A stretch of 64,000 bases of DNA. Source: Bacteroidales bacterium. Its GTDB lineage: Bacteria > Bacteroidota > Bacteroidia > Bacteroidales > UBA4417. The stretch covers positions 69,228 through 133,227 of the forward strand of contig JADJGZ010000058.1 of NCBI GenBank assembly GCA_016707785.1, given 5' to 3'. Position 1 is the first letter of the stretch; every line of letters begins with the position of its first letter. This document shows positions 34,820-44,550 of the stretch, piece after piece. The notes under the pieces were generated by a model. The model did not search any database, was not told where the DNA came from, and saw only the letters and a program-made list of their open reading frames with translations. A program made the translations under genes and the position numbers.

Positions 34820-35483
34820 TCTTATTTTTTTTCACTGTTGAACTTTCGTTAAAAGTGTAAATCAATCGTATAGTCCAGAGGTTATTATAAAAATAACGTT
34901 TATTCAACATCCCACTCTGTGAATCCCTGACTACCCTGGTAGCCAGCTTTTTGAAGGAGTAAGCATACCTGGCATTTACCTTCAGGTTTTTATAAATCCT
35001 GAATCTGAAATCCCCGAAAAGCTGGAAATCATCTTTTGAAAATGGCCCATTAAGTAAGGTTACAGAATCGACCCTATAGCCATTTTTCCATTCCTGCACA
35101 TGAACCAGCCTGCCCCAGGAAACCCCGGCACCAGCAGACATGAAATTCTTATCCGTATACTGAATCATGAATGGAACTTCTGCATAATTAAGAAATAGAC
35201 GATAAGATCCATCCAGTGAATCATTGTACTGTTTTCTCAATCGGCTGCCTTTTTGGGAATATAGCGTTTCGAAACTCAATGACCAGTTTTTATAAACCGG
35301 CAATACAACACCTACACCAGTATTCAGACCATATTTCTTGAAGCCCGCAGTTTCATCTCCATCGACCTGGCTGATATTGAATCCACTAATGAGTTCAGCC
35401 TTGAATGCCTGGGCATGAGCGCCTACAGTGCAAACAGCCGTCAAAACAAGAAAAAGCAGAAATCTTCTGTATTTCATCATCAA
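34803..35483 (-). CDS. Porin-family outer-membrane beta-barrel protein (PF13568-like)
   Basis: The 226-aa protein has a signal peptide (RFLLFLVLTAVCTVGAHAQ). The mature part begins FKAELISGFNISQVDGDETA, a hallmark opening of Bacteroidota PorT/outer-membrane barrel proteins. Then come alternating strands (TGVGVVLPVYKNWSLSFETL; YSQKGSRLRKQYNDS; YAEVPFMIQYTDKNFMSAGA; GVSWGRLVHVQEWKNGY). It probably forms an eight-stranded barrel in the outer membrane. It is the first gene of a pair with the cupin, with an exact -7 element 22 bp upstream of its start. Confidence 0.85.
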   Translation of the reverse strand: MMMKYRRFLLFLVLTAVCTVGAHAQAFKAELISGFNISQVDGDETAGFKKYGLNTGVGVVLPVYKNWSLSFETLYSQKGSRLRKQYNDSLDGSYRLFLNYAEVPFMIQYTDKNFMSAGAGVSWGRLVHVQEWKNGYRVDSVTLLNGPFSKDDFQLFGDFRFRIYKNLKVNARYAYSFKKLATRVVRDSQSGMLNKRYFYNNLWTIRLIYTFNESSTVKKNKNVPEK

Positions 35484-35504
35484 TAAGATGCTAAGCGGAA
35501 CTCA

Positions 35505-35512
35505 CAAAGTTA
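35505..35512 (-). promoter_or_regulatory. Bacteroidota -7 element upstream of the 35483 gene
   Basis: Minus-strand TAACTTTG matches TAnnTTTG, 22 bp before the ATG. Confidence 0.5.
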
Positions 35513-35740
35513 GAAAAATCCCTGAAAGCATGCTAAATAACGAAAAATGCAGTCGTATGGTATGAAATGAGTCGAATAGTTAGCTATCGAGGATTCCATC
35601 CCTCAAGAATTATTGATTATTTGCAATGAAAGTATAAGTCCACTAAGGTTCACTACTTTCAATCGATCTATACTCAGGGAATGTTGTGAAGTAATCATCA
35701 GGCACACAAATCGCATAGTGGCTTACTTTAAGAATTAATG

Positions 35741-36706
35741 CTAGTCTTTAAGCTTAACTACAGTAGCTACAAATTCATCAGCATAATTCTCAAGTGCTTT
35801 TTTAGCGGCAATTTTATACTTTTCACGGGTGGTTTCAATTACAACCGGGAGCATTTCCTTTGCGAAACGGAAAGGGTTATTCTTCATCCTGGAAGGGTCC
35901 TGGCTAATGTTATCGTGATATGCAGGTGCAGCAGGAAGATCAGCCACCACATTGATGGCTTCTGATTGCATTTTATCATTCCAGAGCAATGTGCTCCCAA
36001 TTGTAGACGGGACTACTTTAATTTCAGGTTTTACTGCTGAATTATATTTAAATGACCTGGTTTTTTCAACAGTGAAAATTCCTGAGGTTGAAGTATTTAT
36101 ATTAACATCTACCATCACATCGGCAAAGTCGACCACTACATGAAAAAATCCTGCCGGCGCGCCTATTTCATCGCAAAACTTTGAAGCTTTTTTCATTTTT
36201 CCCATTGCAAAAGCAAGTCCACCTCCATACATACTATTTCCATGGTTAGCTATATAGGACACCCACTCATTTCCAGCCCAGGATCCTTTTCCTGGTTCAT
36301 TTTTTTCTATCGCTGTCTTATAAAAATCGGTTGAAGTGATTTTATCCCAGGCAATTGTTTCAATCCCTGCAGATTTAATTTTTGTCTGCAAATAGGTATA
36401 AAAATGATCTGTGATTTCCTGAAAATCCTGATCCGTTAAATTGCCGTCGGTAGTTTCCAAATAAGCAGCCAGTTTAGCACCGGCAACAGCTCCTGAACTT
36501 TTTTCTTTCCCAATGGCACGCTCCTGTGTTGTTAATTTATAATGTACAGTGACCTGTGCTACCCCTAAAGTATTCAGTTTGGGGACAATTTTGGGTTTTG
36601 CAAATGAACCGGCTGCAAATACTTCAATAGGGTCGCGGGGTTTCTGAGCTGATACCAGGTAACTAAGAACAATCCCGAAAACCAGGAAAAGAATCATTTT
36701 TTTCAT
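35741..36706 (-). CDS. Secreted protein of unknown function
   Basis: The 321-aa protein has a signal peptide (KKMILFLVFGIVLSYLVSAQ). I do not recognise a family. An N-terminal part (VTVHYKLTTQERAIGKEKSS; GAVAGAKLAAYLETTDGNLT) looks like an alpha/beta domain containing a helix that ends in a DFQEITDHFYTYLQTKI segment, similar in outline to lipoproteins that act on small ligands. The central FHVVVDFADVMVDVNINTST and TSGIFTVEKTRSFKYNSAVK are strand-rich. A long C-terminal helix (REKYKIAAKKALENYADEFV) closes the protein. It stands alone between the cupin/barrel pair and tex. Confidence 0.6.
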   Translation of the reverse strand: MKKMILFLVFGIVLSYLVSAQKPRDPIEVFAAGSFAKPKIVPKLNTLGVAQVTVHYKLTTQERAIGKEKSSGAVAGAKLAAYLETTDGNLTDQDFQEITDHFYTYLQTKIKSAGIETIAWDKITSTDFYKTAIEKNEPGKGSWAGNEWVSYIANHGNSMYGGGLAFAMGKMKKASKFCDEIGAPAGFFHVVVDFADVMVDVNINTSTSGIFTVEKTRSFKYNSAVKPEIKVVPSTIGSTLLWNDKMQSEAINVVADLPAAPAYHDNISQDPSRMKNNPFRFAKEMLPVVIETTREKYKIAAKKALENYADEFVATVVKLKD

Positions 36707-36922
36707 GCGAATTGAATTTGATATTGCCCTACTCGTATGGCTTTTCGGATACGCCCAACATAATAGTTGAAGAAATCACTTAAGTAAAAGAAGTTTAATA
36801 AAGCAAGGTAAAGTGAGGCCAGATCATTGCAACAAGACAATAAATCTAAGACACTTCATAAACTAAAATGTTCAGAATATCCTCAAAAAAAATGAAAATC
36901 AATGACTTTTCCTATTGAGTAG

Positions 36923-39058
36923 CTATTGAATCCCTTTCATGGTCAATTGGATCCTTTTTCTTTCCTTATCAACTTCGAGGATTTTCACCATGACTTTCTG
37001 GTTCAATTTAACAACCTGGTTAGGGTCTTTAATAAAACGGTCAGCGAGCTGGCTCACATGTACAAGCCCATCCTGGTGAACGCCTATGTCCACGAAAGCA
37101 CCAAAATTGGTAATATTCGTAATAATGCCGGGCAAAATCATTCCAGGGATGACATCGGCGATGGAATTGACATTTTTATCAAATTCAAAAAATTCGTATT
37201 TCTCTCTTGGATCCCTGCCTGGTTTATCCAATTCCTGCATGATGTCAGTTAATGTCGGCATTCCTACCGAAGAAGTCACAAATTCTTCGAGTTTTAGTTG
37301 TTTCCGTATTTCTCCGTTCTGCATCAGGTCAGAAACTGAACAGCCCGCTTTATCAGCCATACGTTTCACAACAGTATAACTTTCAGGATGCACTGCGGAG
37401 CGGTCGAGGGGATTCTGTGACTCGCGGATCCGAAGAAAACCAGCTGCCTGTTCAAAGGCTTTATCGCCCAACCTGGGCACTTTTTTCAGCTCATCACGGC
37501 TTTCAAAATTTCCATTCTTTTCACGATATTCCACGATTTTCGCTGCCAGAACCGGCCCAACACCTGAAACATGGGTAAGAAGTTGTTTACTGGCAGTATT
37601 CAACTCTACCCCTACTTTATTTACACAGCTAACCACCACATCTTCCAGTCCTTTCTGAAGTTGCTGCTGGTTCACATCATGCTGGTACTGTCCGACACCA
37701 ATCGATTTAGGATCAATTTTAACCAGTTCGGAAAGTGGGTCCATCAGTCTTCGTCCTATGCTCACAGCTCCCCTGACGGTTACATCATAATCGGGAAATT
37801 CCTGGCGTGCCACATCGCTTGCAGAATACACAGAAGCCCCGCTCTCATTCACCATGAGTGCGAGGATATTGCTTTCGAAAGGAATTCGTTTTACAAAATT
37901 CTCTGTTTCCCTGCCTGCAGTTCCGTTACCAATGGCAATGGCTTCTATTTTATATGCTTTTACAAGCGTTTGTATCTTGGCAGAAGCTTGTTTTACCTCG
38001 TTTTGAGGGGGATGCGGATAGATAGTCTCATTATGGATCAGCTTTCCCTGGCGATCAAGTATGGCGATTTTGCAACCGGTCCGGAAACCTGGATCTAAAG
38101 CCAGTACATTTTTCTGTCCAAGAGGCGGCGCTAATAACAATTGACGTAAGTTTTCAGCAAATACCCTGATAGCTTCCAGGTCGGCACGTTCCTTTGCGAT
38201 CTGCCGGTATTCTGTTTCCATCGAAGGCTGCAGCAATCGCTTATATGAATCTTTAACCGCTATTTCCACCTGATCAGAGCAGCTGTTATGACTCTTTACA
38301 AATATCCTGTTCAAAATTTCAAGGGCATCATCCTGGGAAGGTTCAATACCTACTTTGAGAAAGCCTTCATTTTCACCCCTGAGCATAGCCAGCAGTCGAT
38401 GAGAAGGCGCTTTCATCAGGGATTCTTCCCAATCGAAATACGCCTCATATTTGATCCCTTCCAATTCTTTTCCTTTCACAGGACGGGATTGGATTTTAGA
38501 ATCACGGTTAAAAAGGTTACGGATCCGTTCTCTTCCATGTTTATTCTCATTGACCCATTCGGCGATGATATCCCTGGCTCCGGCAAGGGCTTCATCGACA
38601 GTACTTACATCTTTTGAAGGGTCGATAAAACTTTTCGCTTTCTCGAAAGGATCCAGCATTTGTTGTGACATCACGATTTTTGCCAGCGGTTCCAATCCTT
38701 TTTCCCTGGCAATGGTAGCACGGGTCCGGCGCTTAGGTTTATACGGCAGGTAAATATCCTCCAGTTCACTCAAGGTGGCAGCTTCTTCAAGTTGCTTTTG
38801 TATTTCAGGAGTCATGAATCCCTGTTCTGTGACAGAGTTTATTATTGCTTCCCGCCTTTTTTCGAGTTCAATGATTCTCTCATAACGATCACGCACTGCT
38901 GAGATTTGCACTTCATCCAGGCTTCCGGTCATCTCCTTACGATAGCGGGCGATAAAAGGAACCGTGGCCCCTTCTTTCAACAGATTTATCGTATTAATGA
39001 CCTGGAAATCCCTTACTCCCAGCTCATTGGCAATCAATTTTATATATTTTTCTTCCAT
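36923..39058 (-). CDS. tex: Tex family S1 RNA-binding transcription accessory protein
   Basis: The 711-aa protein has the standard Tex layout: Tex N-terminal helical domain (PFIARYRKEMTGSLDEVQIS; LEDIYLPYKPKRRTRATIAR), YqgF/RNase H-like domain (VLALDPGFRTGCKIAILDR), helix-hairpin-helix (LTHVSGVGPVLAAKIVEYRE), and a C-terminal S1 domain (PGIITNITNFGAFVDIGVHQ; DGLVHVSQLADRF). It is cytoplasmic and binds nucleic acids, with a role in transcription and RNA turnover inferred from homologues. It is monocistronic, with a good -7 element at 39106-39113. Confidence 0.94.
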   Translation of the reverse strand: MEEKYIKLIANELGVRDFQVINTINLLKEGATVPFIARYRKEMTGSLDEVQISAVRDRYERIIELEKRREAIINSVTEQGFMTPEIQKQLEEAATLSELEDIYLPYKPKRRTRATIAREKGLEPLAKIVMSQQMLDPFEKAKSFIDPSKDVSTVDEALAGARDIIAEWVNENKHGRERIRNLFNRDSKIQSRPVKGKELEGIKYEAYFDWEESLMKAPSHRLLAMLRGENEGFLKVGIEPSQDDALEILNRIFVKSHNSCSDQVEIAVKDSYKRLLQPSMETEYRQIAKERADLEAIRVFAENLRQLLLAPPLGQKNVLALDPGFRTGCKIAILDRQGKLIHNETIYPHPPQNEVKQASAKIQTLVKAYKIEAIAIGNGTAGRETENFVKRIPFESNILALMVNESGASVYSASDVARQEFPDYDVTVRGAVSIGRRLMDPLSELVKIDPKSIGVGQYQHDVNQQQLQKGLEDVVVSCVNKVGVELNTASKQLLTHVSGVGPVLAAKIVEYREKNGNFESRDELKKVPRLGDKAFEQAAGFLRIRESQNPLDRSAVHPESYTVVKRMADKAGCSVSDLMQNGEIRKQLKLEEFVTSSVGMPTLTDIMQELDKPGRDPREKYEFFEFDKNVNSIADVIPGMILPGIITNITNFGAFVDIGVHQDGLVHVSQLADRFIKDPNQVVKLNQKVMVKILEVDKERKRIQLTMKGIQ

Positions 39059-39105
39059 GATATGATTTAAGGGAGATAGAAAATATCCTTACAGGTTTGC
39101 AAATA

Positions 39106-39113
39106 CAAAAGTA
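39106..39113 (-). promoter_or_regulatory. Bacteroidota -7 element upstream of tex
   Basis: Minus-strand TACTTTTG matches TAnnTTTG, 48 bp before the tex ATG. Confidence 0.5.
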
Positions 39114-39182
39114 GTATTGTTTAGTGGAAAGAATGAACAGTAACCAATCTGTCTTGATGCAAACCAAATTGAAGTCTGAAAT

Positions 39183-41078
39183 CTATCGTACAATTGTAAC
39201 CATTCCCCTTTTTACGATTTTGTCTTTTTTGAGAACATTCCCTGTGACACCAAATTGCATCACCCAAACATAGGTCCCGGCAGGACATTCAACCCCTTTA
39301 AAGGTTGCATCCCATCCATCAGTAAAACTATCAGTTTCCCACAGAAGTTGGCCCCATCGGTTATAGACATAAAAATGGTAATTATCAATACCTTGTGTAG
39401 GTCCTTTGATACGAAATTTATCATTGGTACCATCAAAATTCGGAGAAAATGCATTAGGCACAAAAAGGTCAAGTAACAGTACTTTCATGGTATCCTGCTG
39501 CATACAGCAATTGGTATCCACAATCGTAATGTAATAGAAACCCGGCTCAGAAACTTCAAGGGTTTCATTGGTTGATCCATCTGACCATTCATACGTTTTC
39601 ATAAAATCCCCTGCATCCAGCAATACTGCTGACCCCGGAAGGATGTAAATACTATCCGGATCAAAAGAGAAGCTCTTGGGAGGCAATGGATTGATCTTTA
39701 CAGGAAAGGTAGAAACAAAGCTGCGGTTATTGAACCATTCAGTAAGATTGATAGAGTAGTTACCCGGAGTTGAGAATATATGAGAAGGTTCCAGTTGCTG
39801 ACTAATATTTGTGGAACCTGTTGTTGGGTCTCCAAAATTCCAGGTTAGCGAATCAATATTGGAACGGTTATTTAAATAAAAATAGGTATCATCACCATGG
39901 CATTTGGTTTCATATGTAACAGCCGGTATGTTAAGGTAGCTTTGAATGAAATTGGGCAATCCCATCTTGCCCTGGTTTCCATTTAAGCTTAATCCATCTT
40001 CTATATAATTACATGCAATATCCGGACGATTCGGATTTTCGATGACACCTAGAAAGGCATAATTGTACCTTGCAACATAAATCTTCCCATCAACGGCAAG
40101 TTGCAAGGCGGTCATATTATTTGAAAGCGTATTTAGCAAAACAGGAGTCCCGGCGCCTGTCAGATCAACCTGGTAGAGGTTATTACTGGCATTTGTAGTA
40201 GCATAAACTGTTGTAAAATATAACTTGGTACCATCTGGTGAAAATTCAATCCCATACGGTCCATAGGCATCGGGTGAAGGAATTTGCCTTGGATTTGAAA
40301 CCTTTCCGGAACCAGCATCAAAGTCAAACCATTCCACCAGTTTTGCCCCAAAAATAGCCAATGCTAACTTAGTTCCGTCAGGGGATATCTTCATAGCCCC
40401 AACCATATTCCTGGAATTCAGGGTACCTGTTTGAATGGTTCCTACATTACTCTCAACCGGAATTGAATCGACGCCAGATTTACTGACTTTGTATGCATAG
40501 AAAGTATTATTATCCCATCCATGAGCCACAACCCAAAAATCAATGCCATTGCTATGCTGCACACCGGTAAGTTTTTCAGGGGTTTTTGCCAGCAGTTTTT
40601 TTACAGGCAATGTATCTACTCCGCTGATACTATCCATATGAATAGTAGAATAGCATAAGCCATTGGTTGTTAAAGGGGGAGGGTATAGAAGATGTGTCGT
40701 GAAAATATAATACTTACCAAGGCCATTGGGATTAGGGACAAATAGGGAAGACTGTGTTGAACCCAGGTCACCGCTGAGTGTATTTGAAAGAAGAGTGGAA
40801 TTCTTATTCCAAAGCAACATTCCATCGGTATAAAGCAGCAAGTCCCCATTTTCATCAGAAATAGAGGCACATCCTTTACCAGAATTCAGGGGTGATGGTA
40901 AATTCTGAATACTTGGACTGCCGGAATTGAATCCCATTCTGATTTTACTGTAAAAGCACCAGGTATCAGCCTCATGAGGGCGTTTATAGGCACATTCATT
41001 GATAGTTTGTGCCTGCATCTGAAACCAAACGAGGAAGACAAGAATGAGGGTGAACAGTAATCGGGGTAATCTTAACAT
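39183..41078 (-). CDS. T9SS type B cargo protein with beta-propeller-like region and PKD domain
   Basis: The 631-aa protein has a signal peptide (LLFTLILVFLVWFQMQAQ). Residues ~30-370 read like a WD40/lactonase-type propeller, with repeats such as VGAMKISPDGTKLALAIFG and YGIEFSPDGTKLYFTTVYA. A PKD-like domain follows (LTWNFGDPTTGSTNISQQ; HIFSTPGNYSINLTEWF), then a CHU-type linker. The C-terminus is a type B sorting domain: LFVPNAFSPNFDGTNDKFRI; YHFYVYNRWGQLLWETDSF; GWDATFKGVECPAGTYVWVM. It should be secreted through the T9SS to the cell surface. It is the most downstream gene of the PKD cluster, 38 bp after the 1055-aa protein gene. Confidence 0.88.
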   Translation of the reverse strand: MLRLPRLLFTLILVFLVWFQMQAQTINECAYKRPHEADTWCFYSKIRMGFNSGSPSIQNLPSPLNSGKGCASISDENGDLLLYTDGMLLWNKNSTLLSNTLSGDLGSTQSSLFVPNPNGLGKYYIFTTHLLYPPPLTTNGLCYSTIHMDSISGVDTLPVKKLLAKTPEKLTGVQHSNGIDFWVVAHGWDNNTFYAYKVSKSGVDSIPVESNVGTIQTGTLNSRNMVGAMKISPDGTKLALAIFGAKLVEWFDFDAGSGKVSNPRQIPSPDAYGPYGIEFSPDGTKLYFTTVYATTNASNNLYQVDLTGAGTPVLLNTLSNNMTALQLAVDGKIYVARYNYAFLGVIENPNRPDIACNYIEDGLSLNGNQGKMGLPNFIQSYLNIPAVTYETKCHGDDTYFYLNNRSNIDSLTWNFGDPTTGSTNISQQLEPSHIFSTPGNYSINLTEWFNNRSFVSTFPVKINPLPPKSFSFDPDSIYILPGSAVLLDAGDFMKTYEWSDGSTNETLEVSEPGFYYITIVDTNCCMQQDTMKVLLLDLFVPNAFSPNFDGTNDKFRIKGPTQGIDNYHFYVYNRWGQLLWETDSFTDGWDATFKGVECPAGTYVWVMQFGVTGNVLKKDKIVKRGMVTIVR

Positions 41079-41116
41079 AGAATTGAAATCCTGGCCTATT
41101 TAACGTACTTTTTTAA

Positions 41117-44100
41117 CTACAATTTTATCAACCTGGCAGAATGGAAAAAATCTTCTCCGCTCACTTTCAACAAATAAACTCCTGGTGGGGAGTGGAGGAG
41201 GCTGATATCAAAGGCTCCATCCTTCAGTCTGTAAGCATCCATTATGTCATGGAATACTTCTATTCCCTGCATATCAACTATTTCCACCCGGCAACTTTTA
41301 CCTTTCACAGGCAACCTGCAGGAATACAATCCACTTCCCGGATTTGGATAAACGAGTATTTCATTGGTAAACACTTTTTCATCAAAGCCGTAGGTACATT
41401 CACTATAGGTAAATATTATGGTGATACCAGCCTCATTTACACATAATGAAGAGGTATTTGTGACTTTCACTGTATAAGAAAGGATATCAAAGGCAATACC
41501 AGTAGTTGCTGATTGAATAATTGGTGTATTTGCACCATTTGACCAGAGGTAGTTGCAATTCGGCAAACTGGCATCAAGGCTTAAAGTATCAAAAATACAT
41601 GCCAGAATGGTGTCAACTCCAAAAACATGAGCCCCATCAGGTATAAGGTTGATTTGAGGCAGCTGGTTCACTTCCACCCTAACCGAATCTTCGAATTGAC
41701 TATATCCGTCATCTATTACAAGCAAATAGGTAGTTGTAGTTCCCGGAGAAACGATGGGTTCAGCCTGTTGAGATGCAAAACCTCCCGGGCCGGACCATTG
41801 ATAAGTGTAATTCCCTGAACCTCCTTCTGAAAAAGGTAGCAATTGAGTTGATTCACCCCTGCATATAGGCGAATGAACAGCATGTGGGTCTACAAAAAGC
41901 GGTCCTCCGGAAATTGAAATCATCACGGTTGAAGTGGCTGTACAACCATGTGAATCAGTGACAGTAAGGGTAAAGTTTGTGGAATTACTTAATAAAAGAG
42001 TGCTTGTACTGCTTAGATAAGGCGATACTACCATTGTCGGAGGACTCCATTGATAGAAATAAGGCGGGGATCCTACACCTGCAGATCCGGAAAGAGTAGT
42101 AGATGTTCCATTAGGGATGGTTTGAGGGATTCCGGCATTGGCAACTGGATCAGTATAAACTGAGATGGTAATGGATTGGGTAAAGGTGCTGAATCCGTCA
42201 GAAACTACTATGGTATAAATCGTAGTCACTTCAGGTTGTACTGTAATGTCTTCGATAGAAGAAGTAAAGCCCACAGGATCAGATGTCCAGGAATAGGTGT
42301 ACGTTCCTGATCCGCCCCCAGTCTGAGCGTTGATAGTGGATGTCCCTCCGCGGCACACTGCTAAGTTATTGGCAGATAACTGCACACCAAGCGGCCCCCC
42401 AAAAATGGTAACTTTCATCATATCTGAATGATGGCAACCCACAGATAAATCGGTCACTGTTAAAATGAAGTCTGTAGTTTCTGACAGATCTACTGTTACC
42501 GGATCCAGTACATTGGGGTCCAGAAGCAATGCAGCAGGTTCCCAGTGATAGGATAAATTACCGCTACCACCGGTAGCATTACCCTGCAGTGTAGTATTGG
42601 TGCCAAATGGGATCGCTTTATCGATACCAGCATCAGCCAATGGAGCCAGGTGAATAATGACAGGTTTTGTGTAATTACCAATACATCCATCATTAGAAAT
42701 CACTTTGAGATGCACCTGGTAGGTTCCGCTATTAGTAAAAGAGTAGGTTGGATTCTGAACATTGGAGGTATCACCAAAAAGGCCGAAATCCCAGTGCCAT
42801 GAAACAGGATATCCACCCGGAACAAGGCTGAGGTCAACAAAATTGGTAGGCAATCCTGAACAATTGTTATCGAAAGAGAAGTCCACCTGCGGATTCCTGA
42901 TGACGACTACATTAATACTGGAAGAGCCTTCCGAAAGATACCACCAGGTATTGATCATATTTTCATTCTGGCTGGTCCAGGAATGACACCCATTAACAGT
43001 AACACTGGTTGGATAAATGCAACCATTCAGGCTATTCACAGTTCCACCCGGAAGTTTAGAATCATCCCAGAATATGGGCATCTTAGTACTAAAAAGGGGT
43101 GCAGGTCTGACAATATTAACAATCAACCCTGAAGCATTGTCTTCCACATCCCATAATGGAAGATTGGTAAGTCCGTTCAGGTAGTCGATATCAATATTTA
43201 TATTAGTGCCACTCTGAACAGGGTTTCCATTGCCATCAAGGCCATTCCATGTGATTGTATCCCAAACATCACAGGCTACCGAACCAACAACAGGCCCGGT
43301 TAAAACAACGTCTTCCGGACCGGAGCCTGCAGGTGCTATATCAAGATTAAGGGTCAGAGAGCCCGGTTTATTCACTCTTGCAAGAATGTCGATAGAACCG
43401 TTACAATTGGAATGACTGCTCACCTCACAGATTTGCCCAAACTGCCCGGTAGGGAAGATATTAATATCAGGATTATTTAAGAAAATTTTATACTGAGGCA
43501 AGTCGCTTCCCGGCCATGAATCAGAAGACATCCTGTCATTAGCCCAGTTTCCGGTATTTGAAACGCCCCATTTATTACAGTAGGTAGTATAAGTCCCGCC
43601 ATTCCATTCGTTGATATTCAATTGAGTAACTATTCCATCATCGGTATATACAAAAAGCTTAGCCGGATATGACTTCACTATATCACCACTGGCATCATCT
43701 GACAACTGCCAGGCTTTACTCCATAATCTTCCATTAACAACATTTGTCCCCTGAACTACACTGATATCGAAATAGAGCATATCCTGCCCTGTAAAAGTGC
43801 CCCCCGTATTAGTCTTGGCGAACTCAAAATAGTAATTGCCGACCTTTGTTGGAGTTAAGATTTTAGGTTCATACCCGGTAGGATTGACTGTTCCAATTTT
43901 AGGTCCTGCAAAAGCCTGGTCCCATGTAGTAACAAATCCCTGACCGCTTGAAGGAACAGCAGCCATTGTGAAACCGGTTACAAGCAAGCCATCAGGATCT
44001 TTGATCTGGTAAAACAAGGCATTTGTTCCATCATTAAATCCAAAAAAGATTTGTTCTGTAGCCGGATCGCTGATATAAACATTCAACCGGTATTTTTCAG

Positions 44101-44284
44101 CACAGTTAACAGTAGCAAAGGGAGTCCGGTGAGCAGACCCACCGGTCTGATCAAACATGATTCGTGTCCTTCTGTTCGGGGTTGTTGCCGGATTGGTTGG
44201 CTCCAACTGACGCGTACCCTCTCCAAAACCCAATAGCGGAAGGATAAGTAACAAAAGGCAAAAATATATCAGCAGTCCTTTCAT
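41117..44284 (-). CDS. T9SS type A cargo protein with novel N-terminal module and PKD/SprB-like repeats
   Basis: The 1055-aa protein has a signal peptide (LLIYFCLLLLILPLLGFGEG). Residues ~35-480 form a module I cannot name (EKYRLNVYISDPATEQIFFG; ILTPTKVGNYYFEFAKT; LNINEWNGGTYTTYCNKWG; NGCIYPTSVTVNGCHSW). The same module starts the giant copy A protein. Then come a PKD domain (VSWHWDFGLFGDTSNVQNPT) and three or four SprB-like units (GGSGNLSYHWEPAALLLDP; VTDLSVGCHHSDMMKVTI). The C-terminus is a type A sorting domain (ILVYPNPGSGLYSCRLPVKG; PPGVYLLKVSGEDFFHSARL; IKL). It is probably an adhesin or gliding-related surface protein. Confidence 0.87.
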   Translation of the reverse strand: MKGLLIYFCLLLLILPLLGFGEGTRQLEPTNPATTPNRRTRIMFDQTGGSAHRTPFATVNCAEKYRLNVYISDPATEQIFFGFNDGTNALFYQIKDPDGLLVTGFTMAAVPSSGQGFVTTWDQAFAGPKIGTVNPTGYEPKILTPTKVGNYYFEFAKTNTGGTFTGQDMLYFDISVVQGTNVVNGRLWSKAWQLSDDASGDIVKSYPAKLFVYTDDGIVTQLNINEWNGGTYTTYCNKWGVSNTGNWANDRMSSDSWPGSDLPQYKIFLNNPDINIFPTGQFGQICEVSSHSNCNGSIDILARVNKPGSLTLNLDIAPAGSGPEDVVLTGPVVGSVACDVWDTITWNGLDGNGNPVQSGTNINIDIDYLNGLTNLPLWDVEDNASGLIVNIVRPAPLFSTKMPIFWDDSKLPGGTVNSLNGCIYPTSVTVNGCHSWTSQNENMINTWWYLSEGSSSINVVVIRNPQVDFSFDNNCSGLPTNFVDLSLVPGGYPVSWHWDFGLFGDTSNVQNPTYSFTNSGTYQVHLKVISNDGCIGNYTKPVIIHLAPLADAGIDKAIPFGTNTTLQGNATGGSGNLSYHWEPAALLLDPNVLDPVTVDLSETTDFILTVTDLSVGCHHSDMMKVTIFGGPLGVQLSANNLAVCRGGTSTINAQTGGGSGTYTYSWTSDPVGFTSSIEDITVQPEVTTIYTIVVSDGFSTFTQSITISVYTDPVANAGIPQTIPNGTSTTLSGSAGVGSPPYFYQWSPPTMVVSPYLSSTSTLLLSNSTNFTLTVTDSHGCTATSTVMISISGGPLFVDPHAVHSPICRGESTQLLPFSEGGSGNYTYQWSGPGGFASQQAEPIVSPGTTTTYLLVIDDGYSQFEDSVRVEVNQLPQINLIPDGAHVFGVDTILACIFDTLSLDASLPNCNYLWSNGANTPIIQSATTGIAFDILSYTVKVTNTSSLCVNEAGITIIFTYSECTYGFDEKVFTNEILVYPNPGSGLYSCRLPVKGKSCRVEIVDMQGIEVFHDIMDAYRLKDGAFDISLLHSPPGVYLLKVSGEDFFHSARLIKL

Positions 44285-44385
44285 AAGAGCTATGCTTGCA
44301 GGTAATCACTTACTTTAGCTGTGATGATCTTGTATGGGTTTTAGAACTCATAAAATTATAAAATTCCGGCTTTGTTCACCTAAAA

Positions 44386-44413
44386 TTAAAGCCCCCGGAA
44401 AAGAGGGCTTTAA
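44386..44413 (-). terminator. Terminator of the ~920-aa PKD gene
   Basis: TTAAAGCCC (44386-44394) pairs with GGGCTTTAA (44405-44413) across a 10-nt loop, with A/T runs on both sides, so it could work in either direction. It lies about 140 bp after the stop codon at 44551. Confidence 0.7.
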
Positions 44414-44550
44414 AGTGATAATTAATTTTTTATGAATGTTCAAAATGTTCAGATGCTCTCCCGGTCATGATATTCTGATATGATGTTGGAGCGTATAATT
44501 CATCCTTTTAGATGAACAATTGAGCCCCATCACTAAAACAGAGTTTCAAT